A DNA stretch of 49,285 bases from Pelargonium tetragonum (lineage: Eukaryota > Streptophyta > Magnoliopsida > Geraniales > Geraniaceae). Shown one piece after another: positions 33,579 through 45,300 of the stretch. The position numbers were made by a program, and so were the translations under genes. Each line of letters begins with the position of its first letter. The stretch's first letter is position 1. The stretch spans positions 1-49,285 of the forward strand of contig JAYMTL010000141.1 of the NCBI GenBank assembly GCA_036897445.1, in the 5' to 3' direction. The notes under the pieces were generated by a model. The model saw only the letters and a program-made list of their open reading frames with translations. It was not told where the DNA came from and did no database searches.

Positions 33579-33710
33579 TCAAATCCCTTTTCTCTTGACT
33601 TGTTTGTTACCTTTCTTTAGAGCTAGATTCTCTATCTCCATCTGCTTTCTCTTAGTAGGAGTCTTATGAGCTCCGTTGGTAGGAGCTAGACCTCTCTTCT
33701 TTATAATACC
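33579..33710 (-). pseudogene. Best-preserved lysine-rich remnant (KQMEIENLALKKGNKQ)
   Basis: On the minus strand 43 codons are open to a TGA. They read GIIKKRGLAPTNGAHKTPTK, then RKQMEIENLALKKGNKQVKR and KGI. Three blocks are shared with other copies: LAP-x(3-4)-AHKT (4779-4907, 14263-14355), K-x-M-x-I-x-x-x-AL (4318-4440) and IEN-x(2)-L-x-K (21416-21550, 45181-45246). Residues 22-32 form a heptad-like helix and the end is strongly basic, as in DNA-binding or nuclear-targeted tails. No start codon. I infer the C-terminus of a transposon protein. Confidence 0.55.
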
Positions 33711-36395
33711 CTACTTTCTGGGAAAGGAAAAGAAAAACCGTACCTATAACCTATACAGCCTGTTCTTAGTTCTACCATAGCCCTTATCGCAAACTCATGA
33801 CTAAAGCAATCAACCCCTACTCCCTAGTGCCTTTTTTCGTAAAATCCTAAGGGTTACTTTTATTACGGATTTGTAAGAATTTAGAAGAGACACTTGTGGT
33901 ACTCAGTACCCTCCGGTTCCCTTTACAAAACATCAAGAGTAACGTGGAAATTTAAGGCTTCCTATTTTAGAGAGTAAACGAGGAGGGATTCCTTATGCTG
34001 TAACACTGACCTAGTTCCTGATATAATAGGAGTTAATCAAAAATCCTAGCTTCGAAAAGTATAGTAAAAACTTAAGCAAATTATAAAAATCTTTCCTTAT
34101 ATTTCTCTATCTCCAAGTCCCTATGTCAGGTAAAAGTAGTCAATTACTTCTACTAGTAAATCATTCTTATTTTAACTGGACTTTACTTTACGATATATTA
34201 ATGAAGGATACTTATATTATGCTGGAAAATGGCGCTTTTTTGTAACTAACTCGCTACACGGGTTTTACATCTCTTAGTTTGCTCGCGGTAAACATTAAAA
34301 TGAACTTAAAAAGGTTTTTTGCCTAGTAGAAGCTTCAGAAAGCATTTTGTTTTAATCTAAATTTGTTCCGCTTTTTGCATATCATATTTCCCGATTTTTA
34401 ATAAGTAGTATGCACACTGAAAGAACTGGGAGACCTATAAAACCAAAGGGTTTGCCTCAAGTAATTGTAGTATAGAAAGCTCCCTTTTTCTTATTTTTGT
34501 TAAATTACCTATACTAACTCTATAGCTCTATAGAAAAACCCTCCTTGTGTGTAAGAGGACGGGCACCTTTTCCTGCTTTCCTATTATAGAACCCTTACTT
34601 TTTTCTATTCCGTGGAGCTCCTTCTGGGATTTTCGCCCCTTAGGTTAGGTATATCCAGGAAAAACACAAGGAAAGCTTTGCTTTCTATGTTATTTTTTAA
34701 ATGGAGTGAATATAAAGGGAACCTATGACTGTACCTCCATAACACGTTCCTACCAAATTATAAAGGAGTTGGATACAGTAGCAGGAGGCTACCAACACTT
34801 TTATAGCAAGCAAGAATCGAGCCTCTTTGCAGTTCTAGGGCACGATATAAGAAAAACTTTATTTTGATGCGAACAAAGAGTGGGGGCTCTTTATCGGTAT
34901 AAGGATGCGATACCGCAGGGGATTAGGACTCTTATGATAAGGAATTTCTAGCTTTTAAAATTCCGGTGTTACTTGTTAACGCTTTGGATTGCCTAGTTGG
35001 AGATTTTTCTAATACTTAATCTTTATCCAATTACCAGGTACTCTTAACAATTATACCGAGATTCTTTACCTTTTTGGTTTGGGTAGCCCCGGAAACTAAG
35101 AATCTAAGTCTTTTCTAGAAATTCATTTTATTTACTTAAGATTTTAGAACTCCTATCTTATCTTATTGCAAACTTTTAAGGATCTCCTAGAGTTAACTAG
35201 TTTCACAAGGCATGCTAGTTTAATTTAATGCAGTACTTAAAGAAGTGGAACATTGTAGTTTATTTAGAACCTGCGCAACCCGAACACTAGTCCATCTCGG
35301 CTATTTTATTAGAGTATTCTCTTATGTCTGTCGAGAAGTGAGTATAATTTTGAAAAGGGCAGTCCTTAAAAAATTTTATTCGTACGACTAAAAATTTAGG
35401 AACCCCTTATTGAAACTGAAAAAAACCCTCAACTGCACGTATCCTGCAGAATGCCCTACGTCCTGGGGGTAATAATTAACAACATTGCATAAAAATGGAG
35501 AGGCTCTACTTCTTCTTGAGGGTTCCGAAACTTTCTAATTTTAGTTCCAAGTAACAAAAAACTTATTCGACTACCATTGCCTTAGCACCTTATAAAGAGT
35601 TATCTCTTAACCTGAAAAAGGGTAGGGTTTGCCCCAAGGAATTCAAATAGGTTACGGCTTGATCTATACAGGGTGGAAGAGTAAGATTTGTACTTTTTAG
35701 CATCTTTTTTGGAGTCCTACTACTAAAACCTTATTTTATATTAAGTCATTTTGTGCTTAGAAGGTTAGGTCGATCCCTTGGATGGGAATTTGTATTTATT
35801 AATAGGTACGTCTTAGTAAACCTCCAACGGAAAACATAGAAAGGGCTAAAAGTTCGTCAAATGATAAAAACTGTGGATGCCCCGGGTTCCCCTTTTTAGT
35901 TTTATAGCATGACTTAATAGTTAAAGGTTAAAGATAAGTATAAAAATATTAGAAGCTAGCAAATTTATAAGGGATTAATCTTAAGTGATAGTGGGATTGA
36001 ACCTGTGGGCTCTGATATAAACGTAAGAAATGAAAGGGTATTACCAGACTTTGGTGGTATTAACGGGAGAGTTTGGCTTTAAGGGCTTTTTCTTGTAAAA
36101 CCTTATGAATTGGAGAAACCTTTCCCCTCTCTCAGTAGCTCTATGCTGTATTCCTTTCCATTTTTCACTTTACCTTAGAAGATCCTAGCTTTAGCCTAAA
36201 GTTGAGTTTCAAAGGAATTCTACTCATTATCTATTATCTACTGGAATACAACTCGGGTTTTTAGATAAAAATCAAAGTCAGTACGCAAATCCTGATTCAT
36301 TACCAGAATACTAAACCACTTTTTAGCTGATGACTATATAAGCTCTTTGTTGCACTAAGTTACTTATGGGGGACTTTTAGAGAGCTCTTGACTTC
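33711..36395. other. AT-rich RIP-like DNA without genes
   Basis: No supported gene. A weak tRNA-like scrap lies at 35993-36022. GC knots lie near 33513, 35403 and 35881 (CCCCGGGTTCCCC). No patch of the dispersed element is visible. Confidence 0.55.
35993..36022 (-). tRNA. tRNA-like scrap
   Basis: On the minus strand TATATCAGAGC (D-arm-like) is followed within 15 bases of its start by AGGTTCAATCCC (box-B-like). There is no anticodon arm or acceptor stem. Same layout as the other scraps. Confidence 0.18.
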
Positions 36396-36567
36396 GTGTG
36401 CGGGTGAGGAGTAGGAGGAGCTTAGTCTATTTTCGAAAGAAACATAGTTATTGGAAACCCTGCCTTCTATTTCAAAGGACGGAAAGTACAGTTAATTATA
36501 AGAGAAATTCGCTTTTGTTTAGTCTTTCGGGGTTGGTAAGTGGTTTGGAGCTGGGGAGAAGCTGAGT

Positions 36568-36761
36568 AGTTTAGGTTGGGGTTGGCGAAAGAGGAGCGCT
36601 TTTACAGGGCAAGAACAGGAATGAAAAGAAAACTGACGAGCAGGAGATTTTACTACGCATACTACCCAAAAAGAAAAGGGAAAAAAGCTAGCCAAAAGAT
36701 CTTTATGCACGAGCGCTTTTCTGAAATTGAATTGAAACAAAGGAACATAAGAACTTACTGA
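36568..36761 (+). CDS. Possible small Arg/Lys-rich protein in a less-mutated island
   Basis: The frame is open from after a TAG at 36567 to a TGA at 36761. The first ATG is at 36621, giving 46 residues: MKRKLTSRRFYYAYYPKRKG then KKASQKIFMHERFSEIELKQ and a short end. It is very basic, with no membrane segment and no family I recognise. Hand counts over 36541-36660 give CpA+TpG 13 against ApC+GpT 11, unlike the depleted surroundings. GTAAGT at 36536 and TAG at 36574 with CTGAG between them look like a 39-base intron, shorter than most fungal introns. It may be a gene fragment, a last exon, or noise. Confidence 0.22.
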
Positions 36762-37270
36762 CTCAGTTCCTTAAACATATTTAACCAGAATGCAGGATGC
36801 TTTTAGTCTTTGTTTTGCTTTACGCTACCAGAGCTTTTTATTAATATATAGGGGACCTTTAATTCTTATTAGTTTTCTACTTGTTGTTCCCTGCTTTTGT
36901 ACTCTAGTTAACAAGGGCAAAGAAATTTGTAATTATAGGATAGGAGCTTCTAAAGGATCTAACAATGCAATAGAAAGATAAAGAATAGAACTTGGACAGC
37001 CTAAAATATTGTACGCGTCCTAAATGCCCGAAAAGATTATCACAAATTTTTCTTAGCCTTATAGAATGCTCTCTAATTAAATAAAATTGCCAACTTTTAA
37101 AACTCAGCAATAAATTTATATTAGGAAATATAAAAACAGGACATTGTGCAAGCCCTTGCTTTTGCTTGAGAGGTGAGGAACTTTTAACCCTTGGTAATGC
37201 ACTATTTCTCTTGTTTAAGTTTATAGGATACCCTTCTTTTTTGGAGGATATAGAAAAGTATAACAAAGAA
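36762..37270. other. Overlapping open frames, not called
   Basis: A plus frame at 36790-36981 (63 codons, starting MQDAFSLCFALRYQSF) and a minus frame at 36904-37266 (120 codons, the longest in the window) overlap on opposite strands. Neither shows a domain or motif and they cannot both be genes. The plus frame has a hydrophobic middle and follows the basic frame upstream by 28 bases. Confidence 0.3.
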
Positions 37271-40200
37271 TTTCTTTAACTAGTAGTAGGTTTCATGAGC
37301 TTCTCAGTAAATTTGACAGAAATACGAGTACAAAAGTTTTGTCTTATAAGGGCTCTGGGTATGTATGATATATAGCAAGAGTTACCCATTTTGTAGGGGT
37401 ATCCTTCGGTGAAAAGACTTCAAAAATGCCTTCTTTATATACGCAGTAGTCTATATGCTACTAAGATGTAAGTTTCTAAAAATGAATATTGAGTAAGAAC
37501 TCCCTGCTTTGTGAAAAAGTGTTTCTTTATACAGTTTTGTGTATTTCTTATTTCGATTTGGGGATTTTTAATGTCCTACACAAAGAAATTGAGCTTTATT
37601 TATTCATTAATGTTACTCTATATTTAAGACTCTAGATACTACTGTATGCTGTAACTATTAGTGTCCATTTCATTACTATTGTAACATATACATATAAGAT
37701 ATAGAAAGCTCTTATACTAATTAGGTATTCTACTTGCTATACTATAAGAGGGTTAAGATATTCTGGCACCAGGTATCGTTTAGATAAAGGGAATACAGGA
37801 ATCTTCCTACCAAGAAGAAAGGTCTATCCCATTTCCATAAGAATATTAACAAGAAGACTCAGCAGATGCAGGTGTCTATAGAGCTGTTGTTTCTAGGTTT
37901 TCTAGTAAAGCTCCTAAATTGTTAGGGAATATAAAGATTTTGCTGCTAATAAAATAAATACAAGAATTTCATGTATATTATAGTATATAAAACGAGGTAG
38001 TTTTCCTTATTTCCAATTAGTCAGTTAAAGTGACATTCTCGGCTATTGTGAAAATCGAGTTATAAGCTAATGTAAGCAAAAAAAGTGCGCTTAGGCTAAT
38101 GCTGAATTTTATGTAAAAAAAAGAATAGGACTTATGAAAGAACTTAAAGGAATTTCCTAAGTTTTCTTTCTAACATACTAGCAATACCCTATTACCCACA
38201 GATTTGGCATCCCTAAACTAAAATGGAAGGTGGATCAAACAAGAGGATTTCCTTTTTGTTTTAGTGTGCAGAGTTCTGGTTTCTAGATGCTTGGGCTTGA
38301 CCTTATAAAAGTGGAACCTCGTCGACTTGCTTCAAAAATTGGTACAAATTCAATTTACAAAAAGAAAATCCTTATTTTATATCCCATTCTTCTTTGTTAA
38401 CCGGAAGAGGGGCGAACCCCCAAGGCAAGAACCAAAGTCCTTTAGGCTCTACATGCAAGAGGAACACAAGAACAAAACTTACTTTATACTAAACAGCTGC
38501 TTAGCTGCTCTAACTTCAATTTTAGGAATGAAGTCTACTGTACACTATGCCTTTTTTATCGTTTGATTTCTGCTTGTCAAACTCCTAGCTATTTCAGAAG
38601 AAACGTAAGGCTCCCCTCTCATTTTAGAAATATCTTTTATTCCTCCCAAGACTATCACGAGAATTTAGACAAGGAGCAGCTCATTCCATTGTTTTTAAAC
38701 CGAGAGCTGTATAAGTATAATAAAGAGCTTTTTGATACTCAAAATTCCAGAGCGATACACCTTTAAAAAATAGAGTACTCTTTATCTTTTGCCTATATCT
38801 TGTTTCACTTAATAAAACCCAATTAGTTACATAAATAAAAGGGCTTTTCCAAAATAGTAAGTAGCGCGTCCTTAAACAAAACATAAAATAAGTTTTTTTG
38901 AGCATTCCTTTACTTTTTATAGTATATATTTTACTTAAAGCTAATAAACTTGAGTAGTACAGAAAAACTCCAAAAAGGAATCCGGGAAATCTCCTATTTA
39001 ATATAAGGACTCTCTTATAACTATAAAGAGCCAAAGGTAGGACTTTTCGCTATCTAAGTGTCCTTAAATGTATCTTACTGGGCAACCCTGTAAAAGGCTT
39101 GTATACTATATAAAAAGAAAAAACACTTAAATAGGAGTCCTTTAAATCCCACTTAGAGATATGAGATATTCTAGCATACCTCTCTTAAAACTTAGAATTA
39201 CTGAGATAAGTCTAAAATAAAGTCTAGAGTAGTACCTCTATTATACATAACAAAGCAAAAAATCTCATATTATTTAACTTCTACTACGAGTCTCGGCTAA
39301 AGCTGTTTACTAAATCCCCAATAAGCGCAGGGTTCCTAATATCATATCAAATATCAAAGAGAAAAACTCAAGGTTCTAGAACCTCTTTTTATATTCCCAA
39401 AATAAAAAGTAGGCTGTTACTCAAGGAGGACGCAGAGGGAGGCTTACTTATTAGGCATTATAGTATTACTGCCGGTAAGAAAAGCTTGGAAAAAGTAAAG
39501 CTTTTAAATTCAAAATCAACCGGGAGAAATTTCTTTTAAAATTTTGAAGAGAGAGGACTGGGTCATTAGCAGAAAGAGTAGGTATTTTCTTATAAATTTT
39601 GTAAGACCGAGACTCAATAAAGTATCAGAGAAGTTTCATTTTGGCTCGTATGCTCTATAGGAAATTGCTTTTTAACCATTCTGCCCTTGAATTAGTATGT
39701 AAACAAGTTGTATCTTTCCTTCTTCTGGAGGATCCCTTTGTAAATCCTTATTAAGAACCCCTTTACGAGACTCCAATTCCTATTTTTAATTAAGAGCTAA
39801 CATATCTTCCTCAGATCAAAAGAATTACATGAAATAAAGTCGAATTCCGATTTTCTTTATATCTTAAAACGGAGTCTCTTTATAATAAGGCAATCCCTGA
39901 ACTTAACTATATAGCCTTTATGTAACTAATAATACCATCAAATCTTTGTTTCCGAGAAATAAAGCTTAGCTTTATTCAAAAACTAAGATTTTTAGCAGAC
40001 TCTTACTTCCTATTCTCTTTCTAGTATAAAACCTGCAATTCTTGGAACAGGCCCTATGCTCTCAGATATGATGACTTTCTAAAACACCCAAAATGAAGTC
40101 CACAATAAGTTCCTTGCGGGGCTTATGAAAGTCTTTCTTTATTCTTAATTCAAGAGTAACCCTTTGCCAAGAATTTTTCTTTGAAGCTCTAACTTTTGTG

Positions 40201-40792
40201 GAATTATTCGGACTGAAAGTTACTAGGAATTTGAGTGCAATTGAGGGCTTCGCACCTTTTTCTACCCTCAGAGTCTTGCCTTTTCAATACTTTTTGAGGA
40301 CGAGCTTCTTAAGTGAAATTCTTTGACTATATTTTAATAGTAGGGCCTCCCTACAGCAAGACAATTTAGGGTTAACCTTGTGGCAGGCAGGGTTCTCATG
40401 ACTCTTTTTTAGTCAACTTATTTAGATCCTTTATTCTAAAGTTATTTCAGCTTTCTTTAAGAGAAATTTCCGGGTTTCTACACAAAATAAGTTTAGCAAG
40501 AAGTTAGCGCGGTATCTAACTAGTATTTCCAAATATTTTTTTTTACCCTTTTTTGAACCCCCTGGATAAAGTAAGCGTTATACTAACTACAAGAGTTTTT
40601 TTGACTCCAGGTTCCTACTAGAGCTCTGACTGTCTCTTTGTCTTTTAAGCTCAGTAAGCCCTTTCTCTAACCCTTTCAAACACTAGCAAAAAATTCTATT
40701 TAAGACAAAAGGGGTCCTTATTGTAAAAAGAAAAGAAAGAAATGAGATAGAACCCAGTATGGGTTTTAAATAGAAAACTCAAAGGCTGATAA
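37271..40792. other. AT-rich RIP-like DNA without genes
   Basis: No supported gene. Frames at 38327-38566, 38563-38766 and minus 38681-39034 overlap one another and have no recognisable motif. GC knots lie near 40547 and 40710. Confidence 0.5.
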
Positions 40793-40900
40793 GAAGTTAA
40801 GGGTATAGCAGCTATGAAGATTAAGAAAGAGAGCTACAAAAGGCTACAAGACAAGTATAAAATAATCATAAACCCTTTAACGGCCCGCTCGCAGAATTAA
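40793..40900 (+). pseudogene. Lysine-rich remnant (MKIKKESYKRLQDKYK)
   Basis: On the plus strand 35 codons are open between TAA codons, starting EVKGIAAMKIKKESYKRLQD. The first 25 residues are a basic helix resembling the other remnants in spacing (A-x-MKI). The last residues (INPLTARSQN) run into unrelated-looking DNA. Confidence 0.38.
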
Positions 40901-41849
40901 ATCGGTGTTATTTCGAGATTAAAACTAAACTTTAATTACACTTTGCGCACGGGGAAGGGTCTTATAGGATCACCTTAGGCAAGCTAAAGCAAAATACTAA
41001 ACATAATGAAAGCGTGCTTCCAACTTAGTAGTAGGGCGCACCCCTTATTTACAATACCTTAGGAGTTCTTATGAAAACTATATAACACCCCTGCTTCGAA
41101 CCCTTAAGTTTTGGTACTTTACTGTTGGTTTAGGAATATATGCTTCCTGTAGTTGCTCTTGACGTTTTTATAGGGTTTCTTGCTTCTGGATAATAGTCCA
41201 TTTGGGAGAGTAAAACAAGACAGTTACTCTCGAGAGGTATTATCAAGACAGGTACCTTAAGATAGCTTTGGGTAATACGAAGGTTTAGATTTTCTAGAGG
41301 GGCAGATTTCTACTAGAGAAAGTTATGAGTATGCAGAAAAGTAGTCAGAAACAAAGTAAGAGTATAACTCTCATTAAGAAAGAGGGGCCCCAATATAATC
41401 AAAGCAAGCTTATCTTATGAAGTACGGGCTTTAAAAAGATTTTTGAATCTTGGAAAATGAAAACTAAGTTAGCGATCTGTACTTTAAATTACTGCTGTGG
41501 GTGTCCTATCGAATTTTATAAAAAGGTTTTGTTTACGGATTTCGCAAGCATAATGTCAAGTATAGTGTATAGTATATAAGAAAGTTAGGCGGGCTTCCAT
41601 GCGCTCTAGTTTCCAGTAAATATAAAAAAGGGGAGCTTTCCCAATAAGCTAAATGACTTTGGCAGTTGTTCCCAAAAGTTTTAAGGCTTTTTGCTGCTTA
41701 GCTTTTATCTAACCCTTTCAATTAATATGCATGTACGTTTCTATGTAACTTGAGCTTTATTTCACTTAGGGTCTATAATATTGTTATACAATAAGGGAGC
41801 CCTAAATATATCCAAAATTTGTGCTTAGAAAAAGCTGCGAGGTCTTTAG
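40901..41849. other. AT-rich RIP-like DNA without genes
   Basis: No supported gene. A box-B-like GGTTCGAAGCA on the minus strand near 41092-41102 is isolated. A GC knot lies at about 41387 (GGGGCCCC). Confidence 0.5.
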
Positions 41850-41928
41850 ATTGAGTCAAGAATACGCTAATACCTTTCTTCCTGTAGCCTTTGTTCTTGT
41901 TGCCTGTACGTAGTGTAGCTATACCTGA
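41850..41928 (-). pseudogene. Coding remnant (TGNKNKGYRKKG)
   Basis: On the minus strand the frame opens after TAA and reads SGIATLRTGNKNKGYRKKGI. TG-x-NK-x-K matches the TGCNKTK of 14263-14355. The plus strand is CT-rich here. The frame stays open to 41773, but the later residues look unrelated. Confidence 0.38.
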
Positions 41929-42330
41929 TTACCCCTTTTAGGAAAGTTTTTTTGATAGTAAGTAGAGGAAGTATAAAGAGGTTTTTTTAGTTATTGTATT
42001 TTTTTGTAATCTATATTAGTTAATAGTTAAATAGCTAGTTAAAGTAGTATTCTATCTATTTAGTGGTATTGTATATACTTACCTTACGTTATTGCACACT
42101 CTTACTCTTGACCTACTTCTTTGCTTTCCTAGGGCCCCTTTAACGAGATACCTTTCTTTTAAGTCTTCATACCTAGTACCCATCTGGATACCTCTACCAC
42201 AATCTTATTAGTATATAGCTATTAAAGTCAAAAGGGATTCTAAGTGTCTTACTTCGTTTTCCAGGATTTCTTAAAAGTGTATTGGTTTCCGATTCCCGAG
42301 AGTAATTAAGGAATTGAAGGTTATTGCTAG
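41929..42330. repeat. CT-rich and T-rich patch, decayed dispersed element
   Basis: The stretch includes CT-rich DNA at 42090-42210 and T-rich simple sequence between. I could not read a family peptide longer than about 15 residues. Confidence 0.3.
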
Positions 42331-42377
42331 GGAATGCTGAGAGTTATAGAGGAAAGAATTTCCAGTAAATGAGGGTA

Positions 42378-42394
42378 GAGGTAATGCAATTAAG
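42378..42394 (+). repeat. Shared 17-mer of element end
   Basis: GAGGTAATGCAATTAAG is identical to 27913-27929 and similar to the inner end at 27769-27783 inverted. Here it lies before an AG-rich tract. Confidence 0.4.
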
Positions 42395-42427
42395 AAGGGT
42401 CTGAAAAGAAGGCTTAGAGTCAGATAA

Positions 42428-42487
42428 AGTGTAGGCCTGACTAATAGGGTTATAGCTCCTAAGAAACGGGGTATGCATAAAGAGTAA
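42428..42487 (+). pseudogene. Short basic remnant (APKKRGMHKE)
   Basis: On the plus strand the frame reads SVGLTNRVIAPKKRGMHKE between TAA codons, inside an AG-rich tract (42340-42500). KKRG and AP recur in 33579-33710. With the CT-rich patch to its left this makes a head-to-head pair, as at 4.0-4.4 kb. Confidence 0.35.
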
Positions 42488-42560
42488 GAGTATGGGTGTG
42501 GTAGGGTTTTCTTAGGTATAGACTTAGTGTAAGCAGTTTTAGCGGGTGCTAATGCTAATA

Positions 42561-44900
42561 AAATAAGGGATAGTTAGCTGTTTAAGCTCTCTGGTCTTAG
42601 GGCCTTGTGAGCAATACTGATTTTAAAGGCAGCTGCTTGCCCAGGGATTTCTAAAAGAGGTTCCCTTTGTGTTCCTCTGTTTCAAGTTAAAGGCAGGATA
42701 TTTCTTGGGAAGTTAACCAAAAAGAAGTCCTTAATAATAAGGGTTTCCTATAATAATCTTTGTGTTTAGTATTTCTATAAAGTCTTTACCAACGTTATAA
42801 AGTTTTAAGAGTTAGACTTTTAAGAAAGCAGAGGAATAGGTTTAGTACTAGTCTTGTTGGGTATTTCAAGTTTCTAGAATTAGGAGTTTTAAAGTAAATA
42901 AAATCGGGTTTTCCGAGTTACAGATAAAATAAAAAGAGCGGGAAATTGAGTATTTTTAAACCAAAGCAGTAACTAAAGAGACCCGTAGATATTTTTGTTA
43001 TTCATATATGCCCTGTAGTAACAAAGTAAATTAGCAGTTGAGAGGGATTCCTCCGTAATACAGTAAGAAAGGACTTCTAAAAAGCTTATAAGCTCCTCCT
43101 TTTCTCTTCGTTTTGCAAAATTTACACGTTGACACTTTATCTTTCTTTTTAGTATAACAGCTTTTTGAAATGGGGAAAGAGCTAAAGAATTTTTCTAAAA
43201 CTACCGATGTGTAGAGCTGGATAGTTCGGGAGTAACAAATGAAGTATATAAGGACACTATTTGGAAACCCCCGCTATTTATGAACTTATCCAGGCGTTCC
43301 CTGTCTAGGGGGCTATAAAAAGGAATTTACTTACTAAAGAAAAGATTTGAAGTTCCTAGCCCAAGCAAGGATTTACTTTTTAATCCATTAACTTGCTATA
43401 TACTATACATTATGACATGACTTCTTATTCGAATTACAAAGTGAAAAAAAAGGGGCTCTCCTGTATTGCTTAAATCCAAGGCTCTAAAAATTACTAAGTA
43501 CTAAATTTGCTTTTGTGAAAGTCCCGTGTTAACTACTATAATTTGAGAAAAAGTATAGGATTTTTATTTTAAGTTTGTATTAGAATTTTTATCTTGAACA
43601 AAAGGTAAGAGTAAGTAAATCCCTAGTGCTATAAAAGAATGTCTAACTTGGTATCATGTAAGCGAATTCCGAAGTCCTATACTCCTAATGGTATGGCTCT
43701 CCGTGTGTGGAATAACACTAGCAAATAAAGGCAACTAAGAGCTTTTGAAAAATTTAATAGGTTCCACTTATTTGTATTCTTTTGAGTAGCGGGGACCCCT
43801 TAAAGGAACTGACAAAGTCAATTAGGACAAGATTCAAGTAAAGCTTTTTAAGATTATAACTTATGGAAATAAAGTCCCTGAAAAATCTCTATATTGAATA
43901 TCTCTAGTTGAACAAAAACAAGAAAAATTCTGTCCCTAATACGATTTTTAAAAAAGTCTTGGGCTTTCATCTGCTTATACGGAAAAGGAATGGACAACAA
44001 AACTAAAGTAAGAGGAGAACCGATAGGAATGCATATTAATAAGAAAATACAAGGCCGCTTAAAGGAGCATGTATAGTCTCGCGTTGTCCATAATTAAAGC
44101 GTATTTAAGGTCATTCCGCCTGGACTTGTTGAAGTCATTTTTGTTTAAGCCTTAGAGAAAGAAATTTTCTTTCTTTTTAAGGGGTCTCCTGGATTCAATT
44201 TCAGAAAAGGGTTAAGGACGTCCCCATACTCTTTTTCAACGAGGGCCTCGTTTAAAATAAAATTTACAAGTTAAAGGGGTTTCGCTTCGAAGTACTGCAT
44301 TTTGAACGAAATTCTCTTATATATTATTGTTATTAATTTCATTTGTAGAGTAGTTAACAGAAACTCTTTAAGTACTTTATATGTCCCTTGAGTAAGAGGG
44401 GGGAGGGAGGGCTCTTGAGATTCCTGCCAAACTCCGCCTGCTGTAGCTCACTGCCTATAAGAAGAAAACCTCTAACTAAGACTAAGTAAGAAGACATGAA
44501 GAAGCGTCTCCCAATTACCTACATTGAATAGGACTTCTTCCTTTTTCTAGAAACTCCTCCTATTTGTTAAGGAAGCGAGATCCAATACATAGCAAATTAC
44601 CCTCTTAAAAAATCCCTAAAAAATTTTTGAATCTATAACTGCACAGAAAGAAGGATTACTTTAAACTTTTACAGCCCCGCGGGACCCCCGCTTACAGATT
44701 CCAGAAAGATAAGAAAACAAAATCTCCTTTACTTTAGGTTCTACATATACTCTAAAAAGAAATTGTTTTTGTCGGAAATAACCGAGATTTTTCTTGTAAA
44801 AAGTTCTATTTGCTAAACTTTTCTTACTTCAATTTTTAGAACATTCCGTCTTTATAACCCGAATACAGGAACAGTAATAAGAAAAGGACCCCTTATGCCC
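42561..44900. other. AT-rich RIP-like DNA without genes
   Basis: No supported gene. A small palindrome, GAAAGAAA-T-TTTCTTTC, lies near 44157-44173. GC knots lie near 43265, 43310, 43796 (GGGGACCCC), 44186 and 44688 (CGCGGGACCCCCGC). Confidence 0.55.
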
Positions 44901-45034
44901 TTGTAAATAAATGCTACTCCTTGCCTTGTTTAGCCCCCCTTTTCATCCTTTTTTTAATAGTTTCTTTACTTTAGTAGGAGCTACCTATAGGCTTCCAAAA
45001 TCATAGAATATTACATTCGTACCAAAAAGCTCCT

Positions 45035-45045
45035 TACCGAGCTAT
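45035..45045 (+). repeat. Candidate element end TA-CCGAG
   Basis: TA-CCGAGCT resembles TA-CCGACT and, like the sites at 3967 and 24634, precedes a CT-rich, minus-oriented patch. Confidence 0.3.
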
Positions 45046-45180
45046 CTTACTCTTCAGAAACCCTGCAGAGCTCAAGACTCTCCAGTAATTTCTATCTTAA
45101 TAACTTACTACCTCTCTTATTAGTCTTCATAGCTATACCTAGACTGTGTATCTTATTAGCCCTGCTCTCCTTTATCTATA

Positions 45181-45246
45181 CTAACTGGAATTTCTATATT
45201 CTTTTTCTGTGCCGAGATTCTCTATCCCTCGAGCTACACCCTTTAT
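45181..45246 (-). pseudogene. Short coding remnant (GIENLGTEKEY)
   Basis: On the minus strand 21 codons are open: IKGVARGIENLGTEKEYRN and two serines. IEN-L matches the core of 33579-33710 (IENLAL). It lies inside a CT-rich patch at 45045-45300. Confidence 0.38.
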
Positions 45247-45300
45247 TTATCCGCACCGTATCTTCATTTTTAAGAGCCCTCGTAGCCTTGTTTTCTACCC

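Noticed and set aside
36474-36489. GACGGAAAG as a large-subunit rRNA fragment
   Set aside because: A nine-base match with no flanking similarity is expected by chance.
36904-37266. Longest open frame in the window, 120 codons, minus strand
   Set aside because: No motif, domain or sensible composition, and it overlaps an opposite-strand frame. A frame of this length is not surprising among about 98 kb of sequence on two strands.
38327-39034. Cluster of overlapping frames on both strands
   Set aside because: The frames exclude each other and none has a recognisable motif.
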